From: Rhodococcus rhodochrous
Lineage (GTDB): Bacteria; Actinomycetota; Actinomycetes; Mycobacteriales; Mycobacteriaceae
DNA length: 64,000 bases
Assembly: GCF_014854695.1 (NCBI RefSeq)
Contig: NZ_CP027557.1
Span: 744,001 to 808,000 of the forward strand
Reading direction: 5' to 3'
Made by a program: the position numbers and the translations under genes. Shown here piece after piece: positions 43,601 through 53,687 of the stretch. Numbering within the stretch: position 1 is the stretch's first letter; each line of letters opens with the position of its first letter. The notes under the pieces are model-generated. The model was not told the DNA's origin. It worked only from the letters and a program-made list of their open reading frames with translations, and ran no database searches.

Positions 43601-46600
43601 CAACTCGACGTGCTCACGGCCGACGAGCGGGCCGGTCTGCGTAGCGAGTGGTCGGCGACCCCCGCGGCCCCGTCGAGCGGAGCGGCGACCGTCGCCGACC
43701 TCCTCGCACAGCAGATCGCGCGCACCCCGGAGGCGCCGGCGGTGGTTGCCGACGGCACGACGCTGTCGTTCGCGGAACTGGGACGCCGATCCGCGCGACT
43801 CGCCCGGCTCCTCGTCGACGCCGGGATCGGACCGGAGACGGTCGTGGGACTCGCGCTGCCGCGGTCCGAGCACATGGTCGTCGCGATCGCAGCGGCGATC
43901 TCGGCAGGGGGCGTCTATGTGCCGATGGATCCGTCCTATCCGCAGGATCGACTGGCGCACATCGTGTCCGATTCGCGTCCGCAGGTGATCGTCACGGTCG
44001 CCGCGGTTCTCGACGGCATCGCACCCGCCGCGGGTGACACGAGGATCGTGGTGCTCGACGACCCCGACCTGCAACGGCAACTCGACGGATTCTCCTGCGC
44101 CCCGATGACGGACGCCGACCGGCGCGCTGCGCTGCACCCCCACAACGGTGTGTACGTCATCTACACCTCCGGTTCGACGGGACTGCCGAAGGGGGTCGCG
44201 GTCACGCACGCGAACCTGCTCAACCTGTTCGAGAGTCACCGCGCCGATCTCTACGTCCCGACCGTCACGGCGACCGGACGCGACTCCGTCGGCGTCGGGC
44301 ACGCATGGTCGTTCGGCTTCGACGCGTCGTGGCAGCCCACCCTGTGGCTGCTCGACGGGCACACCGTGCACGTCTTCGACGAGGACACCATGCGTGATCC
44401 CGAACGGATGGTCGCGTACACGCTCGAGCACGAACTCGACTTCCTCGAGGTCACCCCGTCCTTCCTCGACCGCATGCTCGCGGCGGGACTGTACGAGAGC
44501 GGACACCGCCCCGCCTCCGTCGGATTCGGCGGCGAGGCCGTCAATCCGGCGTCGTGGCAACGACTGCGGGAGTTGACGGACGGGCGTGCCTTCAACCTCT
44601 ACGGACCCACCGAATGCACCGTGGACTCGCTCATCGGGTCGGTCATCGACGCCGATACACCCTGCCTCGGCCGAGCCGTGCACGGCGCCGGTGCCTACAT
44701 CCTCGACGCGATGCTCCGGCCCGTGCCGATGGGTGTGGTCGGCGAACTGTACGTCTCCGGTGCCGGCGTCGCCCGCGGATATCTCGGACGGCCCGACCTC
44801 ACGACGGTCCGGTTCCTGCCGAATCCCTTCGCCGACGACGGCACCCGCATGTACCGCACCGGCGACCTCGTCCGGAGGGTGCGCGGGGCCGACGGCCGAC
44901 CCGTGCTCGAATTCCTCGGCCGCGGCGACGACCAGGTCAAGATCCGCGGCTTCCGGGTCGAACTCGGCGAGGTGGAGGCCGCGCTGACCGCGGTGCGCGG
45001 GGTGCGGGACGCGGTCGTGAACGCGCACACCGACAGTCGGGGAGTGACGCGTCTGGTCGGCTACGTGACCCCGGACGGTGACGTCGATCCGGCGGTCGTC
45101 CGTGCCGCCGTCGCCGAGCGCCTGCCCGACTACATGGTGCCCGCCGTGGTGCTCGTGCTCGACACCTTCCCCGTCACCGCCAACGGCAAGGTCGACCGGA
45201 AGGCGTTGCCCGAGCCGGACTTCTCGTCGCTGGTCGGCGCGCGTGCACCGCGCACCGACACCGAGCGGGTCCTGGCGGGACTCGTCGCGGACGTGCTCGG
45301 ACTCGAACGGGTGGGGATCGACGACGACTTCTTCTCCCTCGGTGGCGACTCGATCGTCTCGATCCAGCTCGTGTCGAAGGTCCGGGCGGCAGGACTGTGG
45401 ATCACCACCCGTCAGGTGATCGAACTGCGCACCGTCGAGGCACTCGCGGCCGCGATCGACAGTGGCGGCGGACAGACCCGTCCGGCAGCCGTCGGCGACG
45501 CGACCGGCGAGGTGACCGTCACGCCGATCGTGTGGGACACCCTCGAACAGTGGACCGGCCTGTCCCGGTTCTCGCAGGCGAGACTGCTCGTCGCGCCGGT
45601 CGGGCTCACGCTCGACACCCTGCGGACCGCGGTCGAGGCACTCGTGGCCGCCCACCCGATGCTGCGCTCGACCTTCCGTGTCGACGACGAAGGCCGGCCG
45701 TCGTGGATGGTCCCCGAGACCGTCCCCGACCTCACCGGCTCCGTGCGCCGCGTCGCCGCGACCGGCCGGGAGTGGGGCGAGCTGTTCGACGAGGAACGTG
45801 AGAACGCGTACGCCGCACTCGATCCCGGGAACGGTGTCATGGTGCAGGTCGTGTGGTTCGACTTCGGGTCGCAGCAGGCCGGACGCGTCCTGATCGTCGT
45901 GAACCACCTCGTGGTGGACGGCGTGTCGTGGCGGATCCTCGTCCCCGACCTCGCCGACGCCGTCGAACAGGCCGAGCGTGGGGAGACGGTGACCCTGGCG
46001 TCGAGCGGCACACCCTTCCGGGTGTGGGCGGACGAACTCGCGAAGGCCGCGCGCTCGGAGCGGATCACCGCGTCGTGGTCGACCTGGCAGCGCGCCGTCG
46101 AAGCCGATGAACCGATGCTCGGTTCGCGCCCGCTCGATCCGGCACGCGACACCGTCCTCTCGACCCGGTCGACCCGCGTGCACCTGTCCGTCGACGTCAC
46201 CGAGCGGGTCCTGGCCGCGGACGTGGTCGACGACATCCTGCTCTCGGCCCTCGCCGTCGCGGTGGCGTCGGTCCGGGGCGGCGACCAGGTCCGCATCGAC
46301 CTCGAGGGACACGGTCGGGAGGAGCAGGTGGTCCCCGGTGCCGACCTCTCGCGCACGGTCGGCTGGTTCACGTCGATGTACCCGGTGACGGTGGACCTGT
46401 CGGAGGTCGATGTGGCGTCCGCGTCCCGGGACACCGATGCCGCGGGCGCGGCGCTGCGCGCGGTGGCCCGCGCGTCGCGGGAACGGCCCGACAACGGCAT
46501 CGGTTTCGGCCTGCTGCGTCGACTGAACCCGGACTTCGGCGACCGCTTCGCCCGGTACGTGCCGCCGGCCGTCGTCTTCAACTACCTCGGCCGGCTCACG

Positions 46601-46864
46601 CTCGGCGAGGCGTCCGGCAGCCCGTGGTCGGGTGCACCGGGTGCGGCTGCGATCGGCGGTTCGGTGGATCCGGACATGCCGCTCGACCACGTCCTGCAGG
46701 TGGACGCGATCACCGAGGACACCCCGGACGGCGCGGTTCTGGAATGCGAGTTCGCCGCCGCAGCGGACGTGGTCGACGCGGACACGCTCGCCGAGATCGC
46801 GCGGATCTGGCAGGACACGGTGCAGGTCGTCGTCGCGAGAGAACTCACCGGCACCGCTTACTAG
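37625..46864 (+). CDS. bimodular NRPS, C-A-PCP-E-C-A-PCP-E, ending in epimerase (siderophore)
   Basis: A 3079-residue peptide synthetase. C3 ([24 protein letters not shown] at 156) and C4 ([27 protein letters not shown] at 1703) look like DCL types, which fits the E domains just upstream of each. A3: TSGSTG at 632, FDSAVA at 683, my code reading D-S-A-D-T-G-C-V-D. PCP3 Ser1021; E3 HHLVVDG at 1208. A4: TSGSTG at 2181, FDASW at 2232, code D-A-Q-E-G-G-L-V-D, nearly the A1 code. PCP4 Ser2576. The final E4 has NHLVVDG at 2760, with Asn for the first His. The protein stops after E4 (ELTGTAY) with no thioesterase, reductase or terminal C domain. ATG 37625 has a weak ribosome site (GAAAGCGA). The carrier protein gene follows 40 bp later. 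Confidence 0.95.
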   Translation: MTRSTALEDIVPLSPLQQGLLYLSTVAAPTGSTSDDTGATDPDAYTVQSVVRLSGAVDEDRMAASAQALLDRHPALRTCFRPRKDGRTAGLVVSGVENLWRSEDLSDLERAEAEQRLARIVEDDLHRWFDLTQPPLVRWTFVRFGADEVRLLLTAHHIVVDGWSSPILVRELLEIYAAGGSASGLPSVRPYRDYLAWLGRQDHEAARSLWREALDGVTEPSLVAPPGATRSSERCAELEVPVPDGLGAQLSELTRASGVTLNTVLQTAWAMLLSGLLGRDDIVFGATVSGRPPELVGVESMVGLFINTVPVRVRLDPAATVAELLRRVQLEQSRTVDHQYLGLSEVQRAVGIGELFDTLTVFESYPVDRDALERAQRAGGVTITGVDGRDATNYPLVLTAGMSDRLVVKLDHRPSLIDSDEAAALGARLVAILGALCARPDAPVADLDVLPASERERVLGTWSTAPAAPSSGTVADLLARRFTTGADRPAVVCGEQESSFGELGAASARLARLLVDRGVRPDDRVGLALPRTGAMVDAIIAVLTAGGAYLPLDPSYPADRLKHMITDAVPRLVITTETVRAGLGDVLDGADVLVLDDPDVESALSALSSAPLTDADRRAPLRPGHLAYVVYTSGSTGLPKGVAVTHANLADLHAAQAAGPMQAADRAPRDGQWHVLLTYPFAFDSAVAALTWLFEGHVLHVLPDEYRADVDHIVGYVRTHGIDYVDTVPVLMNRLLDAGLLEPGGHVPATVTVGGEAVSTALWQRLAASDVVATNCYGPTECTVDATSARITGDTVTIGGPTPGTSVRVLDHWLRPVPIGVAGELYVSGNGVTRGYLGRHDLTAARFVADPHGPAGTRMYRTGDVVRWTHDGALEYVGRDDDQVKIRGFRVEPGEIETALTAHPAVRNAVVVAHTDDRGTTRLVGYIVGDGPDTAAVRTALADRLPDYMVPAVLIALPGLPLTANGKVDRKALPEPDFSSLAGAGEPRTETERTLCATIADVLGLDRVGVHDDFFTLGGDSIVSIQLVSRLRSAGLRVTARQVFELRTAAALAAACEAPAEEPRRARTAATGPVPVTPIVHESLASGSFDSLRRFTQSRTLVAPVGLREADLVTGVRALLAAHPMLRSRFTVGDSGPSWIVPDDIPEVATLVRRVDLSTTEQVSWNDLIAEASSEAVDALDPEAGVMLRVVFLDPGPQLAGRIVVVAHHLVVDGVSWRILVPDLAGAVSAATRGETPAPEDTGTSFREWTESLVEAASSERITGSWPIWESALAAEGAPAVGSRALDPQRDIVSTSASVEIDVPVDLTERILTTVPSALGIGTGDVLLAALALAVTDVCGGSALRVHLEGHGREEQIVPGADLSRTVGWFTSLYPVTVELGGGRALDGGDPLRAVAHASESLKRIPDNGIAFGILRFLGDDRDRFAGYRAPEVMFNYLGRMTLGDTADSAWSAAPEVAALGGSVDPAMPLDHVLDVNAITEDGPDGPALSAVFTYATGALDTDRARRIGQRWLAALHLLADTVTGGVVGAPVPSMLTASGLSVDEVLALHAENLDGIEDVVPLTPLQRGMYFLAGLDEPSGSGSVAEGVDVYTMQTELALDGRVDADTMQRSVRALVGRHAVLRTGYRLGASGEPIGVVRRTAEPHWEVVDLGTVEPDVLDARVAELLAADRTRRFDLAAAPLVRFTLVVAGPSRARLLFTMHHLVSDGWSTPLLVQELLQIYAAGGSAAGLAPVAPFSDYLDWLGEQDVAAGVEVWRELLDCVDEPTLVAPSGTALRPEFPAELTVAVPEGLSRRLVEASRAQGVTVNGLVQTAWGLLVGSLTGRSDVVFGAIVSGRVPDVPGVESMIGLFINTVPVRVRAQAGESITDLVARTHGAQNRVMDHQYVGLADIQRAVGIGELFDTLLVFENYPVDRDALDAAQRDGGVRVGSVGGSDATNFPLVLVAGLEGELHLGLEYRTDLFTDADATALGERLVRILDQLVAENPGTVAQLDVLTADERAGLRSEWSATPAAPSSGAATVADLLAQQIARTPEAPAVVADGTTLSFAELGRRSARLARLLVDAGIGPETVVGLALPRSEHMVVAIAAAISAGGVYVPMDPSYPQDRLAHIVSDSRPQVIVTVAAVLDGIAPAAGDTRIVVLDDPDLQRQLDGFSCAPMTDADRRAALHPHNGVYVIYTSGSTGLPKGVAVTHANLLNLFESHRADLYVPTVTATGRDSVGVGHAWSFGFDASWQPTLWLLDGHTVHVFDEDTMRDPERMVAYTLEHELDFLEVTPSFLDRMLAAGLYESGHRPASVGFGGEAVNPASWQRLRELTDGRAFNLYGPTECTVDSLIGSVIDADTPCLGRAVHGAGAYILDAMLRPVPMGVVGELYVSGAGVARGYLGRPDLTTVRFLPNPFADDGTRMYRTGDLVRRVRGADGRPVLEFLGRGDDQVKIRGFRVELGEVEAALTAVRGVRDAVVNAHTDSRGVTRLVGYVTPDGDVDPAVVRAAVAERLPDYMVPAVVLVLDTFPVTANGKVDRKALPEPDFSSLVGARAPRTDTERVLAGLVADVLGLERVGIDDDFFSLGGDSIVSIQLVSKVRAAGLWITTRQVIELRTVEALAAAIDSGGGQTRPAAVGDATGEVTVTPIVWDTLEQWTGLSRFSQARLLVAPVGLTLDTLRTAVEALVAAHPMLRSTFRVDDEGRPSWMVPETVPDLTGSVRRVAATGREWGELFDEERENAYAALDPGNGVMVQVVWFDFGSQQAGRVLIVVNHLVVDGVSWRILVPDLADAVEQAERGETVTLASSGTPFRVWADELAKAARSERITASWSTWQRAVEADEPMLGSRPLDPARDTVLSTRSTRVHLSVDVTERVLAADVVDDILLSALAVAVASVRGGDQVRIDLEGHGREEQVVPGADLSRTVGWFTSMYPVTVDLSEVDVASASRDTDAAGAALRAVARASRERPDNGIGFGLLRRLNPDFGDRFARYVPPAVVFNYLGRLTLGEASGSPWSGAPGAAAIGGSVDPDMPLDHVLQVDAITEDTPDGAVLECEFAAAADVVDADTLAEIARIWQDTVQVVVARELTGTAY

Positions 46865-46904
46865 GGCACAGCGCGCCTGCACACATCGAAAGAAGGAGAA
46901 CACC

Positions 46905-47126
46905 ATGCTCGATCGCACTACCGTCCTTGCCGACACCGCCCGGATCCTGGACATCGACGTCGACGAACTCGACCCCTCGGCGAGCCTCGTCGACCAGGGA
47001 CTCGACTCCGTCCGGCTGATGGCCCTCGTGGAACAGTGGCGCAGCGCCGGCGTCGAGGTCGACTTCGTGGACCTCGCCTCGGCCCCCGACCTCGAGCAGT
47101 GGATCGCGCTGCTCACCCGCGGATGA
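46905..47126 (+). CDS. stand-alone aryl carrier protein (EntB C-terminal domain-like)
   Basis: A 73-residue acyl carrier domain. The phosphopantetheine site is Ser35 in LVDQGLDSVRLMALVEQWR. The following EVDFVDLASAPDLEQWIALL matches the aryl carrier domain at the C-terminus of EntB/DhbB/VibB. Those proteins carry an N-terminal isochorismatase; here only the carrier remains. It should receive DHB from the ligase encoded at 24807 and present it to the first C domain of NRPS-1. ATG 46905 follows AGAAGGAGAA, one of the best ribosome sites in the window, consistent with the high level a carrier needs. The exporter gene starts 4 bp after its stop. Confidence 0.92.
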   Translation: MLDRTTVLADTARILDIDVDELDPSASLVDQGLDSVRLMALVEQWRSAGVEVDFVDLASAPDLEQWIALLTRG

Positions 47127-47130
47127 GCGG

Positions 47131-48387
47131 GTGATCGTGGCCGTCTTCGAGAAGCTCTTCATCGACCTCGACCCGCTGCGGACCAGCCGCGAGTTCCGGT
47201 ACCTGTTCACCGCACGCGTCGTGTCGCTGTTCGGTCTCGGTTTCCTCATCGTGGCCGTGCCCGTGCAGGTGTATCAGCTCACCGGCTCGACGGCGCAGGT
47301 CGCCGCGGTCTCCGCGGTGATCGGTGTGACCACCTTCGGGGCCACCTTCGCGGGTGGGGTGCTCGCCGACCGGTACGACCGGCGGAACGTCATCGCCCTC
47401 GCGCGCGGCACCGCGGGCGTCGCCTTCGCGCTGCTGGCGATCAACGCGTTCCTGCCCGAACCGCAGATGTGGGCGATCTACGTGCTCGCCGTCGTCGACG
47501 GCATTGCGGGCGGGATCTCGTCGACCGCACTGATGGCCGTCACCCCGAGCTTGATCCCGCGCGACAAACTCGCCGCGGCCGGTGCACTGATGGCGCTGAC
47601 CGCCGATCTGGGCTCCATGATCGGCCCGGCGCTCGGTGGTGTCGTCATCGCCGGCGGTGGTGTGGGCGTGGCCTACGCGCTCGCGGCGTTCACCACGGCG
47701 ATCACCACCTTCTGCATCACTCGCCTGCCGTCGCTGCCTCCGACACACGTCGCGGAGGAATCACCGTTGAAATCGGTGGTGTCGGGCTTCCGGTACGCAG
47801 CGCACAACCGCGTGGTGGGGCAGGTGCTGATCGTCGGATTCCTGGCGATGCTGCTGTCCGGCTGGGCCGTGCTCATCCCGGAGTTCGCCGACGAGGTGCT
47901 CGGCGTCGGACCGTCGGTGGTGGGCCTGCTCTACACCGCGCCCGCCGTCGGTGCGGTGGTCGGCTCGCTGACCAGCGGCTGGACCGGCTCGATCCGACGC
48001 TACGGGCTGGTGGTCTACCTGCTCATGGCGGTCTCCGCCGCGGGTCTGGTAGGCGCCGGCGCGACCGGTGTCCTCGCTGTCGTGCTGCTCGGCCTCGCCG
48101 CGCACGGTTTCGGCGACTCGCTCGCGGACGTCGTGCGGTACGCGACCGTCCAGCGCAACACCTCCGACGAGTACCGCGGACGGATCGCGGCCGTGTGGGG
48201 TGCGCAGGTGACGGCCGGTGCCTCCGTCGGTGCGGTTGCGGCGGGCGTCGTGGCCTCGCTGGTGCCGATCTCGATGGCCCTGACCGTCTACGGCGTGGCC
48301 GGTGTGGTGATCATCGCGATCATGTTCGTCGCGACCCCGACGCTGCGGCGGTTCGAGGACGCGGGCGACCTCGAATCTGTGGGCTGA
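47131..48387 (+). CDS. entS: EntS-like MFS siderophore exporter
   Basis: A 418-residue, 12-helix major facilitator. The N-terminus (DPLRTSREFRYLFTARVVSLFGLGFLIVAVPVQVYQLTGST) and GGVLADRYDRRNVIALARG match EntS, the enterobactin exporter, and DUF894-type relatives. It should export the finished siderophore across the inner membrane. The start is GTG 47131 or GTG 47137, 4 or 10 bp after the carrier stop, without a separate ribosome site, so translation is probably coupled. It is the last gene of the locus and is followed by a strong terminator. Confidence 0.9.
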   Translation: MIVAVFEKLFIDLDPLRTSREFRYLFTARVVSLFGLGFLIVAVPVQVYQLTGSTAQVAAVSAVIGVTTFGATFAGGVLADRYDRRNVIALARGTAGVAFALLAINAFLPEPQMWAIYVLAVVDGIAGGISSTALMAVTPSLIPRDKLAAAGALMALTADLGSMIGPALGGVVIAGGGVGVAYALAAFTTAITTFCITRLPSLPPTHVAEESPLKSVVSGFRYAAHNRVVGQVLIVGFLAMLLSGWAVLIPEFADEVLGVGPSVVGLLYTAPAVGAVVGSLTSGWTGSIRRYGLVVYLLMAVSAAGLVGAGATGVLAVVLLGLAAHGFGDSLADVVRYATVQRNTSDEYRGRIAAVWGAQVTAGASVGAVAAGVVASLVPISMALTVYGVAGVVIIAIMFVATPTLRRFEDAGDLESVG

Positions 48388-48402
48388 CCTGCGGGTCGAC
48401 GA

Positions 48403-48430
48403 GGTGGGGCCGGGTGAACCCGGCCCCACC
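48403..48430. terminator. strong stem-loop terminator at the end of the siderophore locus
   Basis: GGTGGGGCCGGG (48403-48414), loop TGAA, and CCCGGCCCCACC (48419-48430) give a perfect 12-bp GC-rich stem, 15 bp after the exporter stop and 6 bp from the stop of the convergent hypothetical gene. It probably works in both directions. Confidence 0.85.
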
Positions 48431-48436
48431 TTCGTG

Positions 48437-48835
48437 TCATGCCCGTCCGTCGCGCGCCCACGCCTCCACGGCCGAATACCCTTCGCTGACGCCCTGGGTG
48501 TAGGCGACGAGCGCGCCGTACAACCGGGATCCCTCGGTGGCGAGCTCGATGGTGCCCACCCAGTCGGCAGCGCGTGCCATGACGTGCGCGGAGATGTCCT
48601 GCCGGTCGCGGGTCGCGGACGACACGATCCGGAACGCCTCGTCGGCGATCCGGAAGGTCTCGGCGACACCGCGCCAGAAGTACTCCGCATCCATGGCAGA
48701 GCGCAGCGACTCGTAATCCGTCGTGTCCTGCATCGCCGTGGCGTGTGCCAGTCGCTGCAGAGCATGCTCCGCAGCCCCGACGGGGAAGTACGTCACGTCG
48801 TCGATGGTGTCCTTGCCGCCGCTTGTCGTTCTCAC
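48437..48835 (-). CDS. hypothetical protein
   Basis: A 132-residue protein I do not recognise. It is largely helical and charged: DDVTYFPVGAAEHALQRLAHATAMQDTTDYESLRSAMDAEYFWRGVAETFRIADEAFRI read across residues 10-68, with no signal peptide or membrane segment. The reading frame continues far upstream but there it is antisense shadow to the exporter, so the GTG at 48835 is the likely start, although no ribosome site precedes it. It is convergent with the siderophore exporter and shares its terminator, and it has a 74-bp gap to the upstream DHA2 exporter on the same strand. Confidence 0.55.
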   Translation of the reverse strand: MRTTSGGKDTIDDVTYFPVGAAEHALQRLAHATAMQDTTDYESLRSAMDAEYFWRGVAETFRIADEAFRIVSSATRDRQDISAHVMARAADWVGTIELATEGSRLYGALVAYTQGVSEGYSAVEAWARDGRA

Positions 48836-48909
48836 CGCAGAGATGGTGCCCGATCTCGAGCGAATACGAAACAGCGCGTAGGTAACGGTATAGGCACGCG
48901 GCGTGTCGC

Positions 48910-50343
48910 CTACCCGGTCGCCACCGGACGGTTCGGGATCAGGCACACGCACGACACCAGCAGGACGGCGCAGACCAGAACGGCGACGAACACCGGCGCC
49001 ACGGACGCGGCCAACTGCGCCGCGTCGGGAGCCCCCGTGGTGGTCTCGTCCGCCACTGCACCACCGAGGGCCGCGTTGGCGAGCGCACCGAACACCGCCA
49101 CTCCGACCGCGCTGCCGATCGCGCGGGCGAAGGCGTTCGCCCCCGTGACGACACCCCGCTCGGACCACTCGACGCTCGACTGCGCAGCGATCAGCGACGG
49201 GCTGGCGATCAACCCCATCCCGAGACCGACGAGCACGCAGCAGACCGCGACCTGCCAGGGAGCCGAATCCTTCCCGACCTGCGTCAGCAGTGCCGCGCCG
49301 CAGAGCAGCGGCACCGCACCCACCAGGCCGGTGTTGCGGAAACCGATCCGCAGGTAGAACCGGCCCGACTGCGCCGCGGCGATCGGCCAGCCGATCGTCA
49401 TCGTCGCCAGCGTGAAACCCGCGACGAGCGCCGAGGTCCCCAGCGCGCCCTGCACGAACGACGGAACGTACGAGGTCAGCCCCAGCACGACCGCACCCAC
49501 CAGGCACGACACCGCGCTGGTGGTGACGAGCACCCGCCGGGTGAACAGGCGGATGGGCAGGATCGGCTCGGCCGCGCGGGACTCGATCCACACGAACACC
49601 GCGATCAGCGTCGCGCCCGCGCCGAAGATGCCGATGCTCGCCGCCGACGTCCACGCCCACGACTGGCCACCCTCGAGCAGGCCGAGGATCAACAGGGCGG
49701 CGCCCGCCGCGAGGGTCGCCGCGCCGGCCCAGTCCACCCGCGGTCGTGGTCCGGCCGGTTTCTCCTCGCGGAAGTTTCGGACGAGCACCCACGCCGCGAG
49801 GGCGCACAACGGCAGGTTGACCCAGAAGATCCACCGCCACGACAGGAAGTCGGCGAAGATGCCTCCCACGGCCGGGCCGACCACCGCCGACATGCCCCAC
49901 ACGCTGGCCAGATAACCCTGCGCCTTGGCTCGCTCGGCGACCGTGTAGATGTCCCCGGCGATCGTCTGCGCCATCGGCAGCACCGCACCGGCGCCGAGTC
50001 CCTGCACTGCGCGGAACGCGATCAGCGCCGGCATGCTCCACGCCAGCGCGCACAGCACCGAGCCCGCCGCGAACACCCCGATCCCGAACAACAGCAGCGG
50101 AGTGCGGCCGAAGACGTCGGAGAGCTTGCCGTAGACCGGGACGAGCACCGCCTGCGTGAGCAGGTAGGCGGAGAACAACCACGGGAACTGCGTGAAGCCA
50201 CCCAGGTCGGCGACGATCGTCGGGACCGCGGTGGCCAGGATCGTGCTCTCGAGCGCCACGAGGGCGGTGGCGAGCATCAGAGCGATGAGGATCGGGCCCC
50301 GCTCGGACCTGAACCCGACGTCCACCCGCGACGATGCGGCCAT
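48910..50343 (-). CDS. MFS exporter, DHA2 (EmrB) family
   Basis: A 477-residue, 14-helix drug:H+ antiporter-type protein. Landmarks are ALESTILATAVPTIVADLGG in helix 1, the RAVQGLGAGAVLPMAQTI motif and WRWIFWVNLPL. ATG 50343 follows AGGAG at 6-nt spacing; the longer frame to 50436 would run into the purC promoter. It is divergent from purC. In M. tuberculosis an EmrB-type gene (Rv0783c) lies on the other side of purC-ptrB, so orthology is uncertain. The substrate is unknown. Confidence 0.87.
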   Translation of the reverse strand: MAASSRVDVGFRSERGPILIALMLATALVALESTILATAVPTIVADLGGFTQFPWLFSAYLLTQAVLVPVYGKLSDVFGRTPLLLFGIGVFAAGSVLCALAWSMPALIAFRAVQGLGAGAVLPMAQTIAGDIYTVAERAKAQGYLASVWGMSAVVGPAVGGIFADFLSWRWIFWVNLPLCALAAWVLVRNFREEKPAGPRPRVDWAGAATLAAGAALLILGLLEGGQSWAWTSAASIGIFGAGATLIAVFVWIESRAAEPILPIRLFTRRVLVTTSAVSCLVGAVVLGLTSYVPSFVQGALGTSALVAGFTLATMTIGWPIAAAQSGRFYLRIGFRNTGLVGAVPLLCGAALLTQVGKDSAPWQVAVCCVLVGLGMGLIASPSLIAAQSSVEWSERGVVTGANAFARAIGSAVGVAVFGALANAALGGAVADETTTGAPDAAQLAASVAPVFVAVLVCAVLLVSCVCLIPNRPVATG

Positions 50344-50436
50344 GCCACTCCTGTTCTCGCTCGCGTCGCTGCTCCGTCGTGCTGTGACCGAGTGGGATAT
50401 CCGCCACGGGTTGCGGTACGCCCACTCGATGAGCAC

Positions 50437-50442
50437 TAGGGT
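50437..50442 (+). promoter_or_regulatory. -10 box (TAGGGT) of leaderless purC
   Basis: TAGGGT ends 6 nt before GTG 50449, and no ribosome site is present. This is the same arrangement as purD and purB. Confidence 0.5.
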
Positions 50443-50448
50443 GTCAGC

Positions 50449-51336
50449 GTGCGTCCTTCACTCGAGTCCTACCAACACCTCGCCGGCGGCAAGGTGCGTG
50501 ATCTGTACGTGATCGACGACGAGCACCTGCTCCTCGTCGCCAGTGACCGGATCTCGGCCTACGATCACGTGCTCGAGACCCCGATCCCCGACAAGGGACG
50601 GGTCCTCACTGCGATGAGCGTGTTCTTCTTCAAGCTGCTCGACGCCACCAACAACCATCTCGCGGGAGAACCCGACGACGAGCGTATCCCCGAGGAAGTC
50701 CTCGGCCGCGCACTCGTGGTCAAGCGCCTCGAGATGGTGCCCGTCGAGTGCGTCGCCCGCGGCTTCCTCACCGGCTCCGGCCTGCTCGACTACCAGGCCA
50801 CGGGCTCCGTCTGCGGTGTCGCCCTGCCCGAGGGCCTCGTCGAGGCCAGCAGGCTGCCCGAGCCGATCTTCACCCCGGCCAGCAAGGCCGCGCTCGGCGA
50901 CCACGACGAGAACATCTCGTTCGACGACGTCGTCGAGAAGGTCGGGCTCGACCTGGCGATGAAACTGCGCCAGGACACGCTCGACATCTACGACCGCGCC
51001 GCGATGTACGCCTCCGAACGCGGCATCCTGCTCGCCGACACCAAGTTCGAGTTCGGTCTCGACAAGGCCGGCAATCTGGTGCTCGCCGACGAGGTCCTCA
51101 CTCCGGATTCGTCCCGCTACTGGGACGCGAACGAGTACGAGGAGGGCAAGGTGCAGCCCAGCTTCGACAAGCAGATCGTCCGGAACTGGCTCACCGGACC
51201 CGAATCGGGCTGGGACCGCGCCTCCGACACCCCGCCCCCGCCGCTGCCGCAGCACGTCGTCGACAAGACGCGTGCCCGCTACATCGAGGCGTACGAACGT
51301 ATTTCGGGAATGTCCTTCGACGATTGGATCGGCTGA
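50449..51336 (+). CDS. purC: SAICAR synthetase
   Basis: A 295-residue ligase that joins aspartate to carboxyaminoimidazole ribonucleotide with ATP. It begins [41 protein letters not shown]. The signature regions are [15 protein letters not shown] and [31 protein letters not shown]. Length matches the actinobacterial type. The oligopeptidase B gene follows 6 bp later, the same pair order as Rv0780-Rv0782 in M. tuberculosis, so they are probably cotranscribed. Confidence 0.97.
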   Translation: MRPSLESYQHLAGGKVRDLYVIDDEHLLLVASDRISAYDHVLETPIPDKGRVLTAMSVFFFKLLDATNNHLAGEPDDERIPEEVLGRALVVKRLEMVPVECVARGFLTGSGLLDYQATGSVCGVALPEGLVEASRLPEPIFTPASKAALGDHDENISFDDVVEKVGLDLAMKLRQDTLDIYDRAAMYASERGILLADTKFEFGLDKAGNLVLADEVLTPDSSRYWDANEYEEGKVQPSFDKQIVRNWLTGPESGWDRASDTPPPPLPQHVVDKTRARYIEAYERISGMSFDDWIG

Positions 51337-51342
51337 CCGCAT

Positions 51343-53490
51343 ATGACCTCCTCGAAGATCACTCCGCCGGTCGCGAAGAAGGTGCCGTTCGAGCGCACCC
51401 ACCACGGGCACACCTTCGTCGACGACTACGAATGGCTGCGCGACAAGAACGACCCCGAGGTCGTCGCGTACCTGGAAGCGGAGAACTCGTACACCGAGGC
51501 GCAGACGGAGCATCTCGCTCCGCTGCGTGAGGCGATCTTCGAGGAGATCAGGTCGCGCACCCAGGAGACCGACATGTCGGTCCCCACCCGGATGGGCGAC
51601 TGGTGGTACTACGCCCGCACCGTCGAGGGCAAGCAGTACGCGATCCAGTGCCGGTGCCCGATCGCCGACGCCGACGACTGGACACCGCCCAACGTCACGC
51701 CGGGCGTCGAACTCCCCGGCGAACAGGTGCTCCTCGACGGCAACGTCGAGGCCGAAGGGCACGAGTTCTTCTCGCTCGGGGCGTTCTCGATCAGCCACGA
51801 CGGCACGCTGCTCGCGTACTCGACCGACGTCGTGGGCGACGAGCGCTACACCCTGCGCATCAAGGACCTCACCACCGGTGAGATGCGGGCGGACGAGATC
51901 CCCGGCACCGCACCGGGAGCGACGTGGGCGCTCGACCACAGCCACGTCTTCTACCAGACGGTCGACGAGTCGTGGCGGCCCGACACCGTCTGGCGGCACA
52001 AGCTCGGCACCTCCGTCGACGAGGACGTGAAGGTCTTCCACGAACCCGACGAGCGGTACTGGGTGTCGATCGGTTCGACCCGCAGCGAGAAGTACCTCAT
52101 GATCTGGGTCGGCTCGAAGATCACCACCGAGGGGTGGGTGCTCGAATCCGAGAACCCTACAGGCGAATTCCGCGTGATCCTGCCGCGCCGCGAAGGTGTC
52201 GAGTACGGTGCCGAGCACGCCGTGATCGCCGGTGAGGACCGCTTCCTGATCCTGCACAACGACGTCGACCCCGAGACGGGGGAGAAGGCCGAGAACTTCG
52301 TTCTCGCCGAGGCTCCCGTCGACGACCCGTCCGCGCTGCGCACCCTGATCGAGCACCGCCACGACGTGCGCCTCGAGGACGTCGACGCGTTCGAGGGACA
52401 CCTCGTGCTCGGCTACCGCCGCGAGGCCCTCACCCGACTCGCGGTGTGGCCGTTGACCGACGAGGGCTACGGCACGCTCACCGAACTCGAGTTCGACGAG
52501 GAACTCTTCGCCGTCGGACCGGGCGCGAACCCCGAATGGACCCAGCCCACACTGCGTCTGGGCTACACGTCGTTCATCACGCCGAGCCGGGTATACGACT
52601 ACACCGTGAGCACCGGCGAGCTGAAGCTGCTCAAGTCGCAGCCGGTGCTCGGCGACTTCGACCCGATGCTCTACGAGCAGCGCCGCGAGTGGGCGACCGC
52701 CGAGGACGGCACGAAGATCCCGCTGTCGATCGTCGCGCGCAAGGGCACCCCCGACAACGCCCCCACGCTGCTGTACGGCTACGGCTCGTACGAGGCCAGC
52801 ATCGACCCGGCCTTCTCCGTCGCACGCCTGTCGCTGCTCGACCGGGGCATGGTCTTCGCGGTCGCTCACGTACGCGGTGGTGGCGAGATGGGCCGGCACT
52901 GGTACGAGAACGGCAAGTCGCTGACGAAGAAGAACACCTTCACCGACTTCGTGGCGTGCGCGCGGCACCTGATCGACACCGGCGTCACGAGTCCGGAGAA
53001 GCTGGTCGCCGACGGAGGCAGTGCCGGTGGTCTGCTCATGGGTGCGGTCGCGAACATCGCACCCGAGCTGTTCGCGGGCATCCTCGCGAACGTCCCGTTC
53101 GTCGACCCGCTCACCTCGATCCTCGATCCGTCCCTGCCGCTCACGGTGATCGAATGGGACGAGTGGGGCAACCCGCTCGAGAACCCCGAGGTGTACGAGT
53201 ACATGCGCTCGTACAGCCCCTACGAGAACGTCGAGGCCAAGGACTACCCGGCGATCCTCGCGATCACCAGCATCAACGACACCCGCGTGCTGTACGTCGA
53301 ACCCGCCAAATGGGTCGCCGAGCTGCGCGCGACGAAGACCGGCGATGCCCCCCTGCTGCTCAAGACGGAGATGAGCGCGGGGCACGGCGGTGTGTCGGGT
53401 CGCTACGAGAAGTGGCGCGAGGTCGCGTTCGAATTCGCGTGGGTGCTCGAAACGTCCGGCGCCTACCGCGCGGAGGCTTCCGCGCAGTAG
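51343..53490 (+). CDS. ptrB: oligopeptidase B, S9 prolyl oligopeptidase family
   Basis: A 715-residue cytosolic serine peptidase. An N-terminal seven-bladed propeller (about residues 75-420) gates the active site. The C-terminal hydrolase domain carries Ser560 (DGGSAGG), Asp646 (INDTRV) and His681 (SAGHGG). Family members cut short peptides after Lys or Arg. In M. tuberculosis the gene is split into ptrBa and ptrBb; here it is one intact frame. The ATG at 51343 lies 6 bp after the purC stop. Confidence 0.95.
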   Translation: MTSSKITPPVAKKVPFERTHHGHTFVDDYEWLRDKNDPEVVAYLEAENSYTEAQTEHLAPLREAIFEEIRSRTQETDMSVPTRMGDWWYYARTVEGKQYAIQCRCPIADADDWTPPNVTPGVELPGEQVLLDGNVEAEGHEFFSLGAFSISHDGTLLAYSTDVVGDERYTLRIKDLTTGEMRADEIPGTAPGATWALDHSHVFYQTVDESWRPDTVWRHKLGTSVDEDVKVFHEPDERYWVSIGSTRSEKYLMIWVGSKITTEGWVLESENPTGEFRVILPRREGVEYGAEHAVIAGEDRFLILHNDVDPETGEKAENFVLAEAPVDDPSALRTLIEHRHDVRLEDVDAFEGHLVLGYRREALTRLAVWPLTDEGYGTLTELEFDEELFAVGPGANPEWTQPTLRLGYTSFITPSRVYDYTVSTGELKLLKSQPVLGDFDPMLYEQRREWATAEDGTKIPLSIVARKGTPDNAPTLLYGYGSYEASIDPAFSVARLSLLDRGMVFAVAHVRGGGEMGRHWYENGKSLTKKNTFTDFVACARHLIDTGVTSPEKLVADGGSAGGLLMGAVANIAPELFAGILANVPFVDPLTSILDPSLPLTVIEWDEWGNPLENPEVYEYMRSYSPYENVEAKDYPAILAITSINDTRVLYVEPAKWVAELRATKTGDAPLLLKTEMSAGHGGVSGRYEKWREVAFEFAWVLETSGAYRAEASAQ

Positions 53491-53533
53491 CCTGCACCCC
53501 GAGGCCACGTCGGTGGAACAGGGGAGGTGACCG

Positions 53534-53602
53534 GTGCGGTCGATCCGGCGACTCGCACCGTCCGCACCCGTGAACACGGTCCGCAAGCACTACCTGCCGT
53601 GA
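53534..53602 (+). CDS. possible 22-residue micro-ORF with strong ribosome site
   Basis: GTG 53534 is preceded by GGGGAGGTGACC at ideal spacing. The peptide is basic and begins MRSIRRLAPSAPVN, ending RKHYLP before TGA at 53600. That stop forms a GTGA overlap with a second start at 53599, whose frame (SYSYLLAFSLFAAAIAA and on to 53784) encodes a short hydrophobic stretch but then runs antisense into the response-regulator gene. The region lies 43 bp after ptrB. A good ribosome site in otherwise empty sequence is the only support; there is no recognised family. Confidence 0.3.
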   Translation: MRSIRRLAPSAPVNTVRKHYLP

Positions 53603-53687
53603 GCTACTCGTATCTGCTCGCGTTTTCGCTGTTCGCCGCAGCAATTGCCGCAGCGGATGGTCGAACTCGTAGCGGATGCACGACCGC

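Noticed and set aside
42269-47116. 1615-codon minus-strand open frame
   Set aside because: Antisense shadow of NRPS-2 and the carrier gene, low-complexity composition and no recognisable motif.
48836-50425. upstream part of a 662-codon minus-strand frame joining the hypothetical gene to a longer protein
   Set aside because: This part is out of frame with the DHA2 exporter on the same strand and has no protein-like sequence; only the last 132 codons (48437-48835) are kept.
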